64,000 nucleotides of DNA from positions 10,176,609 to 10,240,608 of the forward strand of contig NC_051126.1 in assembly GCF_014839805.1 (NCBI RefSeq), read 5' to 3'. This DNA comes from Manduca sexta (lineage: Eukaryota; Arthropoda; Insecta; Lepidoptera; Sphingidae). Of the stretch, positions 12,101-25,700 are shown piece after piece; position 1 is the stretch's first letter; every line of letters starts with the position of its first letter. Position numbers and translations under genes: made by a program. The notes below the pieces were generated by a model. It was not told the origin of the DNA and searched no databases. It worked only from the letters and a program-made list of their open reading frames with translations.

Positions 12101-15100
12101 TGGAAGTTAACAATGAAATGATAATGATGATACTGCTTAAATAGGTGTATAATGATTTAAAAAAAAAAACGCGGATACACACGCTCGCGATTCACACTTT
12201 TTAGTGGTAGACTCGTGCGTAGAGTTGTTAATTATTGTTTTTGCGTGTTTAACTTTGTTATACTTGCACAGTGTCAAATATTTTATCACTGAGTTTAAAT
12301 CCCATATTGTGCGCATAGTTTTCCGCTAGATCTGCGCTAACCTTAATGAAATCCTGTTGCTGGCGGCTGGCTCTACTTGTGTACCTATAGTTAGTAGAAT
12401 TACCATATTTTGTGAATTACTTTGATAGAAAATAACTTTGACGCTTACCCCAAAACAGGATTATATACAGCATAATTCAGCAATATGTTCTTCATGATCT
12501 CTACATTGTAATTGTTTTCTCCAGCGAAAAATGGGTTCCCACGATCTGTTCTTACAACATCTTTCTCAATCACGCATTGTATTGTTTTCCTAAACGCCGC
12601 ATGTTGTTCTGGAGTCATCTTTTCAAGCCTCCTTCGTGTAATCTCTTCGTATTCCCGTGTCCTAATTTGAAGTATTATCTCTCTTTCTTCATATGTTGAA
12701 TTGTATGGATAGCAATGTAACAGGAACGGCCAAACTTCTCTTCTCAACTCTTTGTCTAAACCTCCGAAGAAGACGCATTTCCTTAGAAACAAATCGTCTT
12801 CTATTACACCTTTTCCGTTCATGACTTTGCCATAAAATAGTTCTGGAGTGATTTTCGGAAGTTTTCCTTCTTCGGGGTGTTGCTCAGATTTCTGTACTTC
12901 AGGACGGCACACCATGAAATGACGATACGGCAAGTTGGGCTCCTCAGAACCTGCAAGGATGGACTATATTTGTACTCTCAGTCACCGCACCTAAAGCAAT
13001 GAAACTGGCCTTATTCTGTTCCTATGTTCAGACTGAAAACTTCGCGAAATCTTCAAAAACGGTTAAACCAGATTCTTAATGAACAAAACGTATGAAGCAG
13101 AATAAGGCCTGACAACGCCTGCGTTACACACCTGGAGTGAGTTTAATGTTATGCAGCAATGAGTGCCATCTGTGTAACACTTGGGCCAGATGGTCTAACC
13201 CACCGTGGTGAAAGTGAAGTATTTTATATTGCGACTCTCTAGACGCCACTACGAGTTGCCCACACGTGCAATTATCATCGTTGAAGAATAGCCGAAGGGA
13301 ACGCATCTGGCTAAGGTCTACTGAGAACCTGTAATTAATCAAATTAATTACATAGACATATATTTTTGGTGAACTTTATTTAAAATGGTCTTTATTATGA
13401 TATAAAGAACTTAGTTATTTAAGTTGTAAATACTAAGTTTCGGGGTTTCGTCTTCTACCATTATAAAACGAAATCCGGATACTTAGTAACAATATAAATA
13501 AAAATGATATGCCAAGAACGTCCAATTAATATTAATAGCTTTGGTATTCGATAAATCCCTTAAAGCATTAATTAACCCGGGTGACCTCTATATTTCGAAT
13601 ATTACGTATACCCTAGTTTATAAGCAATTATAATTGCGTCACAGTAGAAACAGGCATAAGTGCTCTCCGTTCGACTTCAGAAAACCAATTAGAATTACAA
13701 ATCACGTGAATATGAAACAAATTCTTGTTATGGAATAAATAAATAGCTGACTGAATTGATGAAATCAATAAATTCATTACACATATTAATGCATAAAGCA
13801 ACTATCGTCATTAGTTCATTCATGTTGTCTATTTAAAGGTTTTTATAGGGACGTCTGCCCACGCACATGAATAATACAGAATAAGATGATAGTTAACCGC
13901 TCCCGCGAGTCCTCAGGAATGCCAGCTTAACGAAGTAGCGACGTGGGGTTGTCTATACACTTGTATATTATATAGAGTTATATAATCTAATATGTAGGTA
14001 TTGATACCTATATATTAGATTATATAACTCTTAGTAGGTATGATATCAAAATATTGGTAGAGTCTCTTCTACTAGTATTAATATAGATAATATTATCCAA
14101 TTTCGCCTGCAGTTTATAATGAATGCTACCACATATACCATTATGCGTATAAATCTGCATGTAATTTACACAATGATTAGTTAGCCAGGCTTGATATCTT
14201 ATCAATATTATCATTATGTTTGTATAAAACGTTCATAGATATTTATAAATTCTTTCTTTAAAATATAAGTATATCTTTTTCTATGACGCTTAGATCTGAG
14301 AACGAAGATAGTACAAGCATAAATAGTTTAATCTATATTTGTACTGACCTTCGACATTTCATCGGAGCTCTTCTTTGCGGCACCGGCGAACTGTGCACGC
14401 TATCAGGAAACACCAAATTATGTTTTAGGGCTAAAAATTCTGGCGTGCTCATCCAATTGGGATTACCCTCGTCGCAAGAGCTCATTGACAGCGATCTGAT
14501 AAATCTATCCCCTGAAACTGAATCAGGAGTCAAATCGGAATTTTCTATAGTAGGATTAGCTATTGTTATATTTACTGAAGTCATCGACTGTGACCTCACG
14601 TGCTTATCGTATACAAACACTTCATCCTTCATTTCTTCTTTTTCAAAACTGCCAAAGACATTATCTTTTGTAGAATCAATTGATTTTACTGTTGGTTTGG
14701 AGCTGGTCGATAGTTCCTCCTGTGTCGTATCATTTTGTGTAAATCTCGTATCTGAAGACTTAATACTTTGTTTGTCAGAATTAGAATTTAAACTAGTTGT
14801 TTCAGAAGAATCGGAAAAAGCATTTTCGTTATTGCTATAATTTTTTATCGTTTTATTTGTGTCATTACGTGATTTTGTGTAGGGGATTTCCTTCGGAGCA
14901 GCAGGTCTATTAGCCACACAGACTAGCTCATCACTCGGGCTGGTCTCCACAGCTGACGGACATTTCTTCAACGTAGAGTTCGGTATCCAATTAAGAAATA
15001 GCGTAGGCCGCTTGGCGTTGTTGTGCTGATCTGTGAATACTTTAGTTGTCACCGTCAAATAGCCAGGATGATGTACTATATCTAATTCATGCCTTGCGAT

Positions 15101-15235
15101 AGTTGGGGGATGTACGCATACATTGTTCTTGCAAAACAATATTTCGTTGTCCACATAATCAGGTGGGTCTTCATCGTCAAACTCCAAGCCCAGAAAATAG
15201 CTCGAAGCTCGTTTCAACAACTCGGGCAACGGCAT
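9117..15235 (-). CDS. TBC1D16: TBC1 domain family member 16 (Rab GTPase-activating protein)
   Basis: Seven exons with consistent phases: 15235-14349, 13328-13132, 12950-12449, 11676-11532, 10636-10530, 9956-9775 and 9310-9117, giving 737 residues (human about 767). The start MPLPELLKRASS resembles the vertebrate N terminus. Exon 1 has the conserved NNVCVHPP and HHPGYL blocks, then a poorly conserved Ser/Thr-rich stretch. Exon 2 has MRSLRLFF and QLVVASRESQYK. The TBC domain starts near GGLD (residues 424-427). Both catalytic fingers are present: Arg495 in IEKDVVRTD and Gln532 in YTQGM, so the protein should be an active GAP. FCHRW and FKREF, WEACWANYQTDYFHLF and RKARGLL follow; the C terminus keeps the Cys-rich CQRCGPGIWD and VECTG blocks. 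The family member acts on Rab4/Rab5-type GTPases in endosomal receptor recycling. Exon 7 contains the stop at 9117-9119. Confidence 0.95.
9605..9745 (+). repeat. short dispersed repeat in TBC1D16 intron 6
   Basis: The sequence GTTTGTTTGTTTGAATATTT, followed by a block like CTGGAATTACTAAACCGAT and then CTATAGCCTACTTT, matches a pattern I associate with abundant non-autonomous repeats in Lepidoptera. Boundaries are uncertain and the class (possibly Helitron-related) is not proven. Confidence 0.35.
13974..14031. repeat. 27-bp hairpin in TBC1D16 intron 1
   Basis: Arms 13974-14000 and 14005-14031 pair with one mismatch around a four-base loop (TTGA). AT-rich stem. Confidence 0.8.
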
Positions 15236-15239
15236 CGTT

Positions 15240-17880
15240 CACATTTCCTCAATTCGTCACTGCACAATAATTGCGACGTGGTATTTGTCACTCGGGACAG
15301 CCTCATTCAAGCGACACTCAATGTGTACTACGCGCATGTAAACACCTACACAACTGCGTTGATAACATTGTATTGATCCGAACAACGAGAATAGCAGCGG
15401 CACTCGGACTAACGTCACAGCTGTGCTTTATGACAGCGATCAGCGCCTTGCCTTTATCGTATTGCAACTATTTCTATAATAAGGCTTAATATTTTACAGT
15501 GTACAATTAATAATAATATGTACACTAATCAAGGAAACGTTTGGAATATGTATTTTAATACAACGTGAATGGATGCCTATAAAACGAATATTTAATATGT
15601 TGGTAAATTGAAGGTGATCAAAAGGTCAAAGGTAATAAAAACGATTACCTGACTATAGATGTGCATACGTAAAGTGTTATGCACATAAGTGCATCGAATT
15701 TATAACATAACGACGACGGTTCTACTTATGACAAAAGAATTTAATAGCTAAGTCTAGGCTACCATTTAAGGATACCTGGGACATATAATAATTATAAATC
15801 GGTCATCAATCATGTAGCCATAGCGTAACACTAAAAGCTCTGTAAATCTATGGAATGGGCGTGTAACAATTAATCAATAATTTACCGAGTACTGACAGAT
15901 ACAGGAGGCAGGACATCTAAAGCGTGCGTACAGTGTTAAAAGTTTTAAATAAAAAATACAAGTTTTGAATAATGCTGCCGTATTCGTACACAGAGGTAAG
16001 GAAAAACGTACGTATTACTTTTGAAGGTATTAAATTTGTAATTACCATATATACTACACGTTAATTTTAAAAACCAACGTTTGAGCCGCCATTACGTACT
16101 AGAGATGTACGGTTAACGAATCAAACAGTCTAGCACTAAAATTTGAGCTGGATCTACTATTATGGCAATTAAGTGGTCTTCCAAATTCGTTAAAATAATC
16201 TAAAAGATCAATAATGTAACTTCCATTAGCAAAATCAACTTATAATAGTAGGATTACAATCCTATCGATTAGCTTACTACCTTGCTTTTTTAAATAAAAA
16301 TTGGCTAAATATTTTTACAGAGAGTAAGAATAACCATAAAAAATTGATTGGGTGTTCAATAATATTTTGTGTTATGAATGCTCTTTAAGTAAAATGGCTA
16401 GAGTATGGAAGTAGATAGGACAGACATAACATAATTTTAGGTTAATTATTGGACTTGATTAATTCGAGCTTTATTCGTAGCTTAGAATATATAGTTTATT
16501 TTTATATTATATCTACCAGTGTATAGGGAAAACATGATATGATTATGATACCAACAGCTTTGAGATTCTTAAGAAAACAATTGTGAAAAGCAGCCATTGT
16601 GTACCTATCCCGTGTACAGCCGGTCTCAATACATTCTTGACAAATTACAAACAGTAAAAATGGTCACTTTTGATGATTTTGATCGGAAGGTCGCATATGA
16701 TTACTATCACTGTTGCATTTCGTTTTTGGCAACAATAAAAATAGGGTTAATATGCATTGTTCTAATAATTATCTATGCAGTATGTTATTCAAATTACTTT
16801 CCGTAAAATGGAATGTAATAATATTGAGAAGAATAATTATTATAGTTGAAAACATAATATGCCTATATGCTGTAGGTACCAAAGACATTTAAACCAGATA
16901 TAGTAGGTACACAATAACATTTTTTAAAACATGACAACACTCAATGCAAAAATAAAACGCTTCAGCGGATGCACTTAGTATTAAGCTGTAAAATAGAGTT
17001 AAAATGATATTGAAGTAGCAGTAACGGTTAACGTAACTTTTACTATCCAGTGGAGATAGCAAATTCCAGTTAAATGTTAGTAAATTATTGAGACCGGCCT
17101 AATTGCTATACCTACCTATCTATAACTGGGTAATAAATGCAGTTATGTGCCTACATACAGGTATATATAGAAATGATGCCGATATTTTGTTTGATGATGA
17201 GTCACGATGTACATTTAGGAAACAATTAAGTAGGTACCTATCAATTTATGGCGAGTTTTGTGAGTATTTTTTTATTGACACGAAGGTAGATAAGTTAGAT
17301 TGCTGTATTATTATAGCATTGGCATTGACATTTCTTGAAAATATTGTGTGCTTTTTTTTATAAAAGAAAAACAGACATTCAAACTGTCCCGTTAAACTAT
17401 AATGAGGTATACACAATAATTGTAGGTACTTACATATTTTTCTGTGAGTAATATGTTTTTTTTCCTATTGCGACGAAATAAAGTAGGTACCTACTTGGCT
17501 TGGCTCAATTCAAACTCGTGAAAAATGTGCCTAATTTTTTAAAATGTTTATCTTAATTATTAAGCTTTATAAAGAGGATCACAGTCAAAGTTATGAAGAT
17601 CATGAAGAAATGGAGGTGAAATGTGAAGAAATTTATTATTTGTCCTTAGAGAAATTAAGTCTTTATAAAAATACATGATTAGAAATGTACAGCTCTGTGA
17701 TTTGTTGTTTTTTTTCCCTCAAAAAAACGTTTCTATTTGTATTATTGTAACACAGTAAGTTATACTTTCCTTTAAAGATCTACTCAAAAGCTACAATATT
17801 TTCAGCAATATTAAATAAAACATTGAGTAAGTATATAAATAGGTAACCTATATCAGTAGGTACCCCCTTGAATAAATTAA
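15240..17880. other. intergenic DNA upstream of TBC1D16
   Basis: Holds the presumed TBC1D16 promoter and 5' UTR just past 15235, which I cannot delimit. Several short frames (for example 16597-16806 and 17103-17363, plus) are AT-rich and without motifs. Nothing else is supported. Confidence 0.4.
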
Positions 17881-17883
17881 GGT

Positions 17884-18275
17884 CAGTCGGGGAAAGTGCG
17901 CCATAAAATTTTCATAGCTGGATTCAATGCAAAATAATTTCTTTTTGTGCTGACTTAACAATGTAAATTTATTAATTTAAGAATATTTGGTATTTTGTGA
18001 TAACGATCTATAGCCATTCAAGGAAATCAGACAGTAAATTAATCATATTTTGCTCAAAGTAAAAAAAAATGGTAGTAGGCGCACTTGCCTCCGGAAATGG
18101 GGCAAGTGCACCTGTGTAAAAAAAACCGCCTATATGAAACATTATACAGAAAACACTCATTTTAGTCCATAGAAAAATTAGTTTTACCCGCATTGCTCTT
18201 GGATAATTTTTAATCACTCAACATTATAACAAACTATGGCTGTCAAATCAAATTCGGGGCAAGTGCGCCATATAT
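17884..18275. repeat. degenerate element with repeated GGGCAAGTGCGCC-like motif
   Basis: The motif GGGGAAAGTGCGCCATAAA occurs near 17890, GGGGCAAGTGCACC near 18100 and GGGGCAAGTGCGCCATAT near 18255, all on the plus strand, with an inverted copy (GGCGCACTTGCC) near 18078. The repeated GC-rich words in an AT-rich context suggest remnants of an inverted-repeat transposon. No target duplication or coding frame supports a class. Confidence 0.4.
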
Positions 18276-19560
18276 TTGTAAATCAGGGCTTCTAAACATT
18301 TTACACATTTATTTTGCTATATTTAGGTATTCATATTAGAGTTTAATATGCGGATATGTCGTAATAAAAAAATGGTAGCTTTAATACGAAATCCATTTTA
18401 TTTCTAAAAGCTAAAAAAACATACAAAAATGTAGGAATTAACAATTTTGAATGTGTTATAACTCAATTACTTTGAATAAGGCCTTATAACATTTGATATG
18501 TTTTAGCTGCATTATACCCAGATACCGTGCCTGATCGAACAGTTACAACCTCTGCACGTAAAGTTGCTCTAGACTAAGGTATTTCAGTATTTTTTTGTAA
18601 TAACGAACCATCTAAAATAAACAAATATACGACGAGTTAACTAATACGCCCTTTTAATTAACTTCCTTAATTTTTCTTTCATAAGATCCTTCTCCTGATA
18701 ATAACAAACACAACAAAAAAAAAGTGAAGTCGGTCCAGCCGTTCACGCCAAAGAGAATTATAATATATATGGAAAGGTTCACGCATGGCGTGTCCAAGGG
18801 AAATAGGGATTCATTTTTATATATATAGATATAAAAAAGTCATGACAAGTGAGTTCCTAACCTCTTCCCTTTTTAAATTTTAATTCAGTTGTTTACTTGC
18901 ATTGAAGCGATAATAATAATTAAAGTCAAACCTTTTATAGCATAAGCAGTGTCGTTTATTTCTTGAAATTACCTTGATAAATTACGGTAAAACTTATCCA
19001 TGCTTATATCAGGTACAATGTATAATTTGTGTCAGTATATTATGTATACCATTACAATATATTATACTTACTGATTATTTACTTGTATTAAATATAAACG
19101 TTTGTCGCAATGGTGTTTGTTTATTTCCACATACTTAAATACCTACATTAAAGAGATTTATAATAAGTATTTCAACTTAATTCTAAAATGGAATACAAAG
19201 ACAATGTATAATCCGACATAGCAAGCTACATACTGAAAATTGAATTAAAACTTAGTAATTATATTATCTTTAAATTGTATAGGACGTTTTATTGGCTGTT
19301 CCTCAAATTTTCTAAATAATTTAAAAATTTAATAAAATAATCATTAAAAGAAAACTGCCCATCCAGTCTTATCTACTCTTCGATAAAATTCTGTCTCAGA
19401 TATTCATCAAAATATATAATAAATGTATGTAAGACTCGTTTATTTCATTCCAACCCATAACGTCAGTAATCATTTGTTCTGCTTTGAGACAGTGTTTATC
19501 ATTGTTTGATTTTGCCATATAAATCAAAATAAGTTATAAAGCGGCCTGAAATGGAACGTT
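18276..19560. other. intergenic DNA, no gene seen
   Basis: AT-rich. Around 18730-18830 there is a short stretch with CCAGCCGTTCACGCCA that resembles the edge of a dispersed repeat, but I could not define it. Confidence 0.35.
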
Positions 19561-19583
19561 GTTTTTATTTGCAAAGGCGCCAC

Positions 19584-19624
19584 AAGATGGCGTTCCCGTT
19601 GCATAATTTATTGACGCATGCGCC
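19584..19624 (+). promoter_or_regulatory. candidate UBE2O core promoter motifs
   Basis: About 100 bp before the start codon, AAGATGGCG (19584-19592) matches the YY1-type core and GACGCATGCGCC (19613-19624) resembles the NRF-1/EWG palindrome GCGCATGCGC. Both are typical of TATA-less housekeeping promoters. Functional use is inferred from motif and position only. Confidence 0.4.
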
Positions 19625-19705
19625 ACACATTGCAATCAGCTGTCAGAAAGAACATAATCACGTAAAAACAAAATTATTTGTGTCTTAAGTTAATTCCCGT
19701 CAAAT

Positions 19706-22700
19706 ATGGCGGGGCAGAATCCAGGTTCTCCCACTGACTTTCAGTATTTCTACGAGGATGAGGTATACAAGATCAACAATCGCGGGCAAGTGGTCTTCGG
19801 CCTGGTGCTCGAAAACTACGAAGCCAACTCCAGTGATCAGGAGAGCGACATTGAAACACCCGTACAAAAAGGAGAAATTCGTGTTGTGTGGCACCCTTCG
19901 GGCACTGAGCGTGTAATATCGGAGAAGTCGGTAAGTAAGGGTACATTTACCCAACGGTACTTTTGTTAGATACGTCGCCCGATTCTCTTTTTTGCGTTCG
20001 CAGCTGAAACACGCAAAGCATATTTCGAACAAGCAACAGTCGACCAGCATCCTGAACGAATTGTTTCTGGAAATTTTTCGTTAACATTATGAGGGTAGAT
20101 CTAATATTTCACCTTGCTTTTTAAATATCTCAGTTTAAAAACAGTGAAATACAAATAGTTATGAAAAATATTATACCCAAATTAGTTCAACACAAATAAT
20201 TCTTAAGTTACAATTAGGACAAACTTTAAAAATATTGTAATATGGCCAAATATATTATTTTTGAAAAAAATATTGTTAATAAACAAATCTGATAAGACAA
20301 TAACCATTTGCTTGAGATATATTACCATATCATAGGAATACCCTAATAAAAAAAGTATTGCATTAACTTTGGTAATAATGAAAGTGATGTTTTTGGTGAA
20401 TCAATAAATTGAAACATCTGTCTACATTTTAACATTATCAATGGAGGGTAGTTATTGGTTATGGGCTTTTACCGCATTTAGCTCATAAGTGTTAAGCCAT
20501 TGTGCATTTAAAGGGTAGTTAGTAATAGTCTTAATTTCAACACTGTCTTACATCTAGTTGTAATGGCCCTATGTAAACAATATATTAACAAGAAAGCTTA
20601 AGAATTAGTATCTGAGTTTCATGATATTTATAAAACAACTGGCAGATTTTGATAAAATTTAAAATGCAAAATACTATTCTATTATAAATAATCATAGTTA
20701 TAAATAACTATTGATTCAAATGGAATTAGAAATATTTTGAAATGCAAGAATACTGAGCGTCATAATAATATGAATTAAAATCTAATCACTTTGATGTTAT
20801 GGTCATTAAGCATTTTTATCATTAAATTAATTAGTATAGAAGGACTTAGCAGATTTTTAGGCTACAATGTAGTATCTTGTAACTGGATTTTGAGATCAAA
20901 TATTGCATTAACTGGTTTAGTTTTTATCTTCACTGACAACAAAACTATATTCGAGGATAGAACATAATGAATTTTCAGAAAATAAGTTAAAATATTTATT
21001 TTTCCTTGATTCAATTATATAAATATAAATTATAATGTGTAAAAGTATGTTGGGTTTTCAAAATTCTCTTTGTCAATTGTTTATACTTTTGCAAAGACTA
21101 AGGTATTCTCTATCATATAGCCTAACAATAAAAACTGGACAAGTATGAGTTGGACTTGCACACCTACGGTTCCATACAAACTTGTAGTTAAGGTATATAA
21201 GTTTATATATACAGTTTTAGGAATGTTTCGTTTACACAGGCTGTAAGGTATTGCTTCTCACTGAAAATCATGAGTCTAGGTCAATAGGAAGTACCCTATA
21301 GGTTTTGATCCTTCTGTAAAATCGCAAAATATGCAATATAAGCGATCTCTTGATTGGGGTGACTTGCATGTTGGATTATTTCATAGTTGAGAGATCATAG
21401 AACCAATGATCTCGACTTAACAACAATCTTGATGTTGATGTAAATTTCAAAATGGTCTTAAAAGACAGATAGAAAGACCAGACACGAAAGTTATCCTATA
21501 AGGGTTCCTTTTCAGGTAAGGAACTCTACAAATGTATATTATGAGAATAAATTTACAAAAATATGGGATTCACAGTGCCAATATTATTCATTGGCTCCAT
21601 TTTTCCAATTAAGTGAATTTGTATCACCAGCATATTAAAAAGTCATGTCACAGAAATCTTTAGACTAGGGTAGGATAGAACTGCATGAGCTGAGCCAACC
21701 GTGACAGCGGCCAGCATACATCAGAAATAAATATTCAAGCGTGAAACTCCTTTATACATTTTCAGTATTTTTTTTTAAAGGTAGTTAGTACTTAGGCGTA
21801 TTTTGAGAATGGTGAATTTCTAATTAGTTGCCATAATTATACCAATTGTGGTTGCAATTGTTTGACTTCAAAATTGTGTTACAAGGTTTTAAATTTTAAC
21901 CAATTTTTAGGTATCAAACTACGGAAGTAATAGCAGTTAACAAAGAACTTTGTGTCCCTAAATGGTTTCTTATTCATTTACATATCATTAGCTTTTATAA
22001 TGTATACCGTGATGTAGTGTTCAGAAATGTTTCTTTATAGGGATCTAACAATGTGTTTATTCTTTACATTGTCATGAATAAACTTGCACAAATGATTGCT
22101 GTACCAAAATTTATTTGCAATATGGTTTACGGACTAGATAAACTGAAGTATTTATTAAACCAGTTTAATTGTTATATATTAACACCTTGTGTCTATAATG
22201 TCTTATGTGATTATAACTAATGACAATCAGTAACTTAACTTGGATTAATGGATATTAGTTATCTATTATCATATCAAGAATTCAATTTGAATCTCAATTA
22301 CTATATTTACACAGTTAAGTTGTTTAGAAGCCATAGAAGACATGTTTTCCATCCTATAAATAGTTCTGTAACCTGTACAATGTACATTCTATGATACAAT
22401 AATAATAAATAATTCATATTCATAGGCTTATTTCATTGGCTTAGCACATATTACAAATATATCTTATTTAACAATATTCTAATTTTGATATGTTGGAATT
22501 AAATAAAAGACAAAACAAATCCATTAAAATATTATTTGCTTTGCTGTTTTATTCTGTGATTTAATGAAGACAATAGGACAAGACTCGCAGTAAAGCAACA
22601 TATTTTGTATGTAATGGGCTGTTATTCCAAATTGTACTATTTGATTTAAGTATTAAGTGCAGGAATTGTAATTGTTCTTTTTGTATATGTGTAAATGTTA

Positions 22701-25700
22701 TATATCGTAGTATAGTGTTTCATATTAGTTAAAAAAAAATATTCACATGAATACTTCTTCAGTGATCACACTGTTCAGAAACATCATATAGTAAAAAATA
22801 CAATCAAAGGTGGCATCTCATGTCTCGTATTTTTTATCGATTGTATTAGATAGATTAGATTAATATAATACAGAATAGGCACCAAGTAAAATTTCTAAAG
22901 ATTCCCCTGTATCAGGCAACTCTTTGTTACATCAATAGCAAATATTAAAACTGAAAAGTTGTGTTAGTGCTACTTTAAGCTAAATATACCTCTAATGTTG
23001 GATAAACTGACTGCCTCGGTGGCGTAGTTGTATTGCATGTCCGGTACAATAGCGCTCTGAGGTCCTGGGTTCGAATCCCGGGTCGGGCAAAGTGATATTT
23101 GGGTTTTTCTGCTCAGTATCAGCCCGGAGTCTGGAATTTGTGCCCGATATGGCGATAGGCTCGCCCCCTATCACATCATGGGACGGAACATACTTGGCGA
23201 AAAGTGGGTGCCCTAGTTGCGCCTCTGCATACCCCTTCGGGGATAAATGCGTGATGTTATGTATGTATGTTATGTATGTATGTTGGATAAAATATGTAGC
23301 GTTTTTATTTGTTGGTGCGGCAGGTTGGTTTGGCCGATCGGTCCCTCATGCCAGGCGACGTCGTGCGTCGTCTAATAGCCGGCAAGGACACCCAGCGCGG
23401 CTACTGCCGCGACATCGTCATGACAGCGGCCCTCCAGATCGTGGGCACCAAACATGTCATCCCAAGCGTAGCGAGCGAGAGGCTGCAACCCTTAGAAGAA
23501 TTCACCCCAGACTTGGCCGTGTGCCTGGACTCTTGGGTAGGCACATCGAAGGTAATTTCAAAGTTCCAATGTTCCTTAACATCTTAATAATAACGTTTCA
23601 AAATAGAACCTTTATCGATTCTCGGAGACCGTTTGATGCTATTTATAAACCACTTGCTTCGCTCTAACTTTCCACCGACCCTTTTGTGTCGTAAGAAACC
23701 TGCTTAGTGATTCTTTAGAAAATTTACAACTCGCCGATCTCTATACACATTTGTTTATTTGAGTATAACAATAAGTAATATTATGTAATGATATACAATG
23801 AACTCTTTACATTACATTTTGAGAATATACATACGCGATCCTAAACATGAGTTTAATAAATATAGCAATAAAAGCTAGCATATCAATAGAAGTGTTTTGT
23901 TGCAGGCGGTTCACAGCAAACTCCGCCTCGTATCAGCTGACGGGTCCAGGCTAGAATACCCGGACCTAGACACGTGCCCGCTGGAAGACTACTCGATGCG
24001 CCGCCGCCGCTCCACGCCGTACTCCTCGTCCGAATTCTACCCAGGACAGGTAGTGTACGGGCCCCTCGGCTCCCTCGATAACGCGACCTGGCTGAGCGTC
24101 ACCAAGGAGATGAAGGCGGCCAGGAAACATAAGATGCACGATCACAAGGTATGTGTTTTGGATATTTTTTTTTTTTAGGACGGCTTGGCGATTGGCGGTT
24201 GTTTGATGAACTAAGGTATATGGTCTTATTTACATTGATACTACAACTTTTATAAATGGGATAGGATTTACATGGGTCAGAGCGCCGGCGGACGAAGAGG
24301 CGGTGAAGATATTGAATTGAACTAAATATATTTAAGACTCAGCCTTGTGTGCTTTTATTAAGGGTCATATAGGACAATGAGGAGTAGGAGTACGAGCGGT
24401 TACGAGCTGCAACTTTTTCTATTCTGTTTGGGCTGATGTTAAGACGTAATAGTATTAATGTACATTGTACAACAGCCTTTACTTACCTACATACAAGCAT
24501 GCATTGTTGACAACACGTTCGAGAATTTTCCGCGACATTCACAGCGAATTAATGAAGATTCTGCGGCGGGTGTGCAAAGTTATTTAGATTGCATTCCTAA
24601 ATAGAGCACCCTTGACACGCCAGCTCCAAGTTGAAAGTGAAGAATATAGCTTGTGACTTCTTAGTTACAAGCGATATTTTATGAAGATCACAGATCATTG
24701 TATGAGACTCAATGTATCAATTTATTTGTCGCAACCTCGAGAGGTTAATAAATAATAACATACCAATCTTGTGAAGTTACTTTGGGAAATTACTAGGGAC
24801 TTTCTGTCCTATAAGTAACTGCAGTTTTATAAAGCTTTCGTTCAACGGTTTGGCTTCGTTAGTGTCGTGTGGTAGTATAATTAGAATCTGTATTATACTA
24901 TGTCTTACTTCTGTTCTAATACCAGTGCGGAAGTTTTTTTTTTGTTATCGGACCCCGTAACCAGAGGTTACCTGCAAATAGGATACTGGAATCCCCGGCT
25001 TAGCGAATGCAGGGTCCTAGAGGAAAGTTGGGAGGGGACAGCTGGAAATGAAGTGTGGGGGAACGATAAGGAAACCTCTTAGGATGGGAGGTGGGGCCAA
25101 GGCTAGGAACTGTCCGCGAGTCCTTATAGGCCTCAATGCGAATTGGTAACCATGAGGTATACATACTTAACTGTGTGCCTAGGGCCGCGACAAATGTCCC
25201 CCGTGTATGGGCGTGCATTCGGTGTGGAGACCGTGCACAAAAGAATTGTCTGGGCGGGTCAGTGCGGAAGTTTGGATATTTGTAATTAAATCACGCGGGA
25301 ACGGCTGAACGGATATGGATGAAATTTGGCATAAAAATTGATATATATTTGATAATATATAGCGTGTGTTTATATTTGATAATATATAGCGTGTCTTTAA
25401 GCCGTCGAACTGTGAGCGAAAGTTCGTATTAAATTACTGAAACCTAGCGCAGTACTTATACTATAGTCCGATCAGCAAATTCAATAAATATTTATGTAAG
25501 GTGCCCTGGATTGTATACTACATGAGGAATGATTCGCTATCTCTTGGGTGGGTGCACATTTTTCTGCTTACTCTACAGAAACTGAAACCTTATTCTAAAC
25601 TTATATAGTCGTAAATGCTTTTCTCAAAGATGTAGGTACTTCTTTAAGTGTGGTTTACCGTAATTTGCATATAAGTGAGATAAGAAGCTACACTATGACG

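Noticed and set aside
14283..14840. 185-residue plus-strand frame
   Set aside because: Antisense to TBC1D16 exon 1, whose frame is conserved and phase-consistent; the Ser-rich look is a shadow of the exon.
23020..23078. tRNA gene
   Set aside because: A and B boxes are present but no cloverleaf with a sound acceptor and anticodon stem; it is the head of a SINE with a target duplication.
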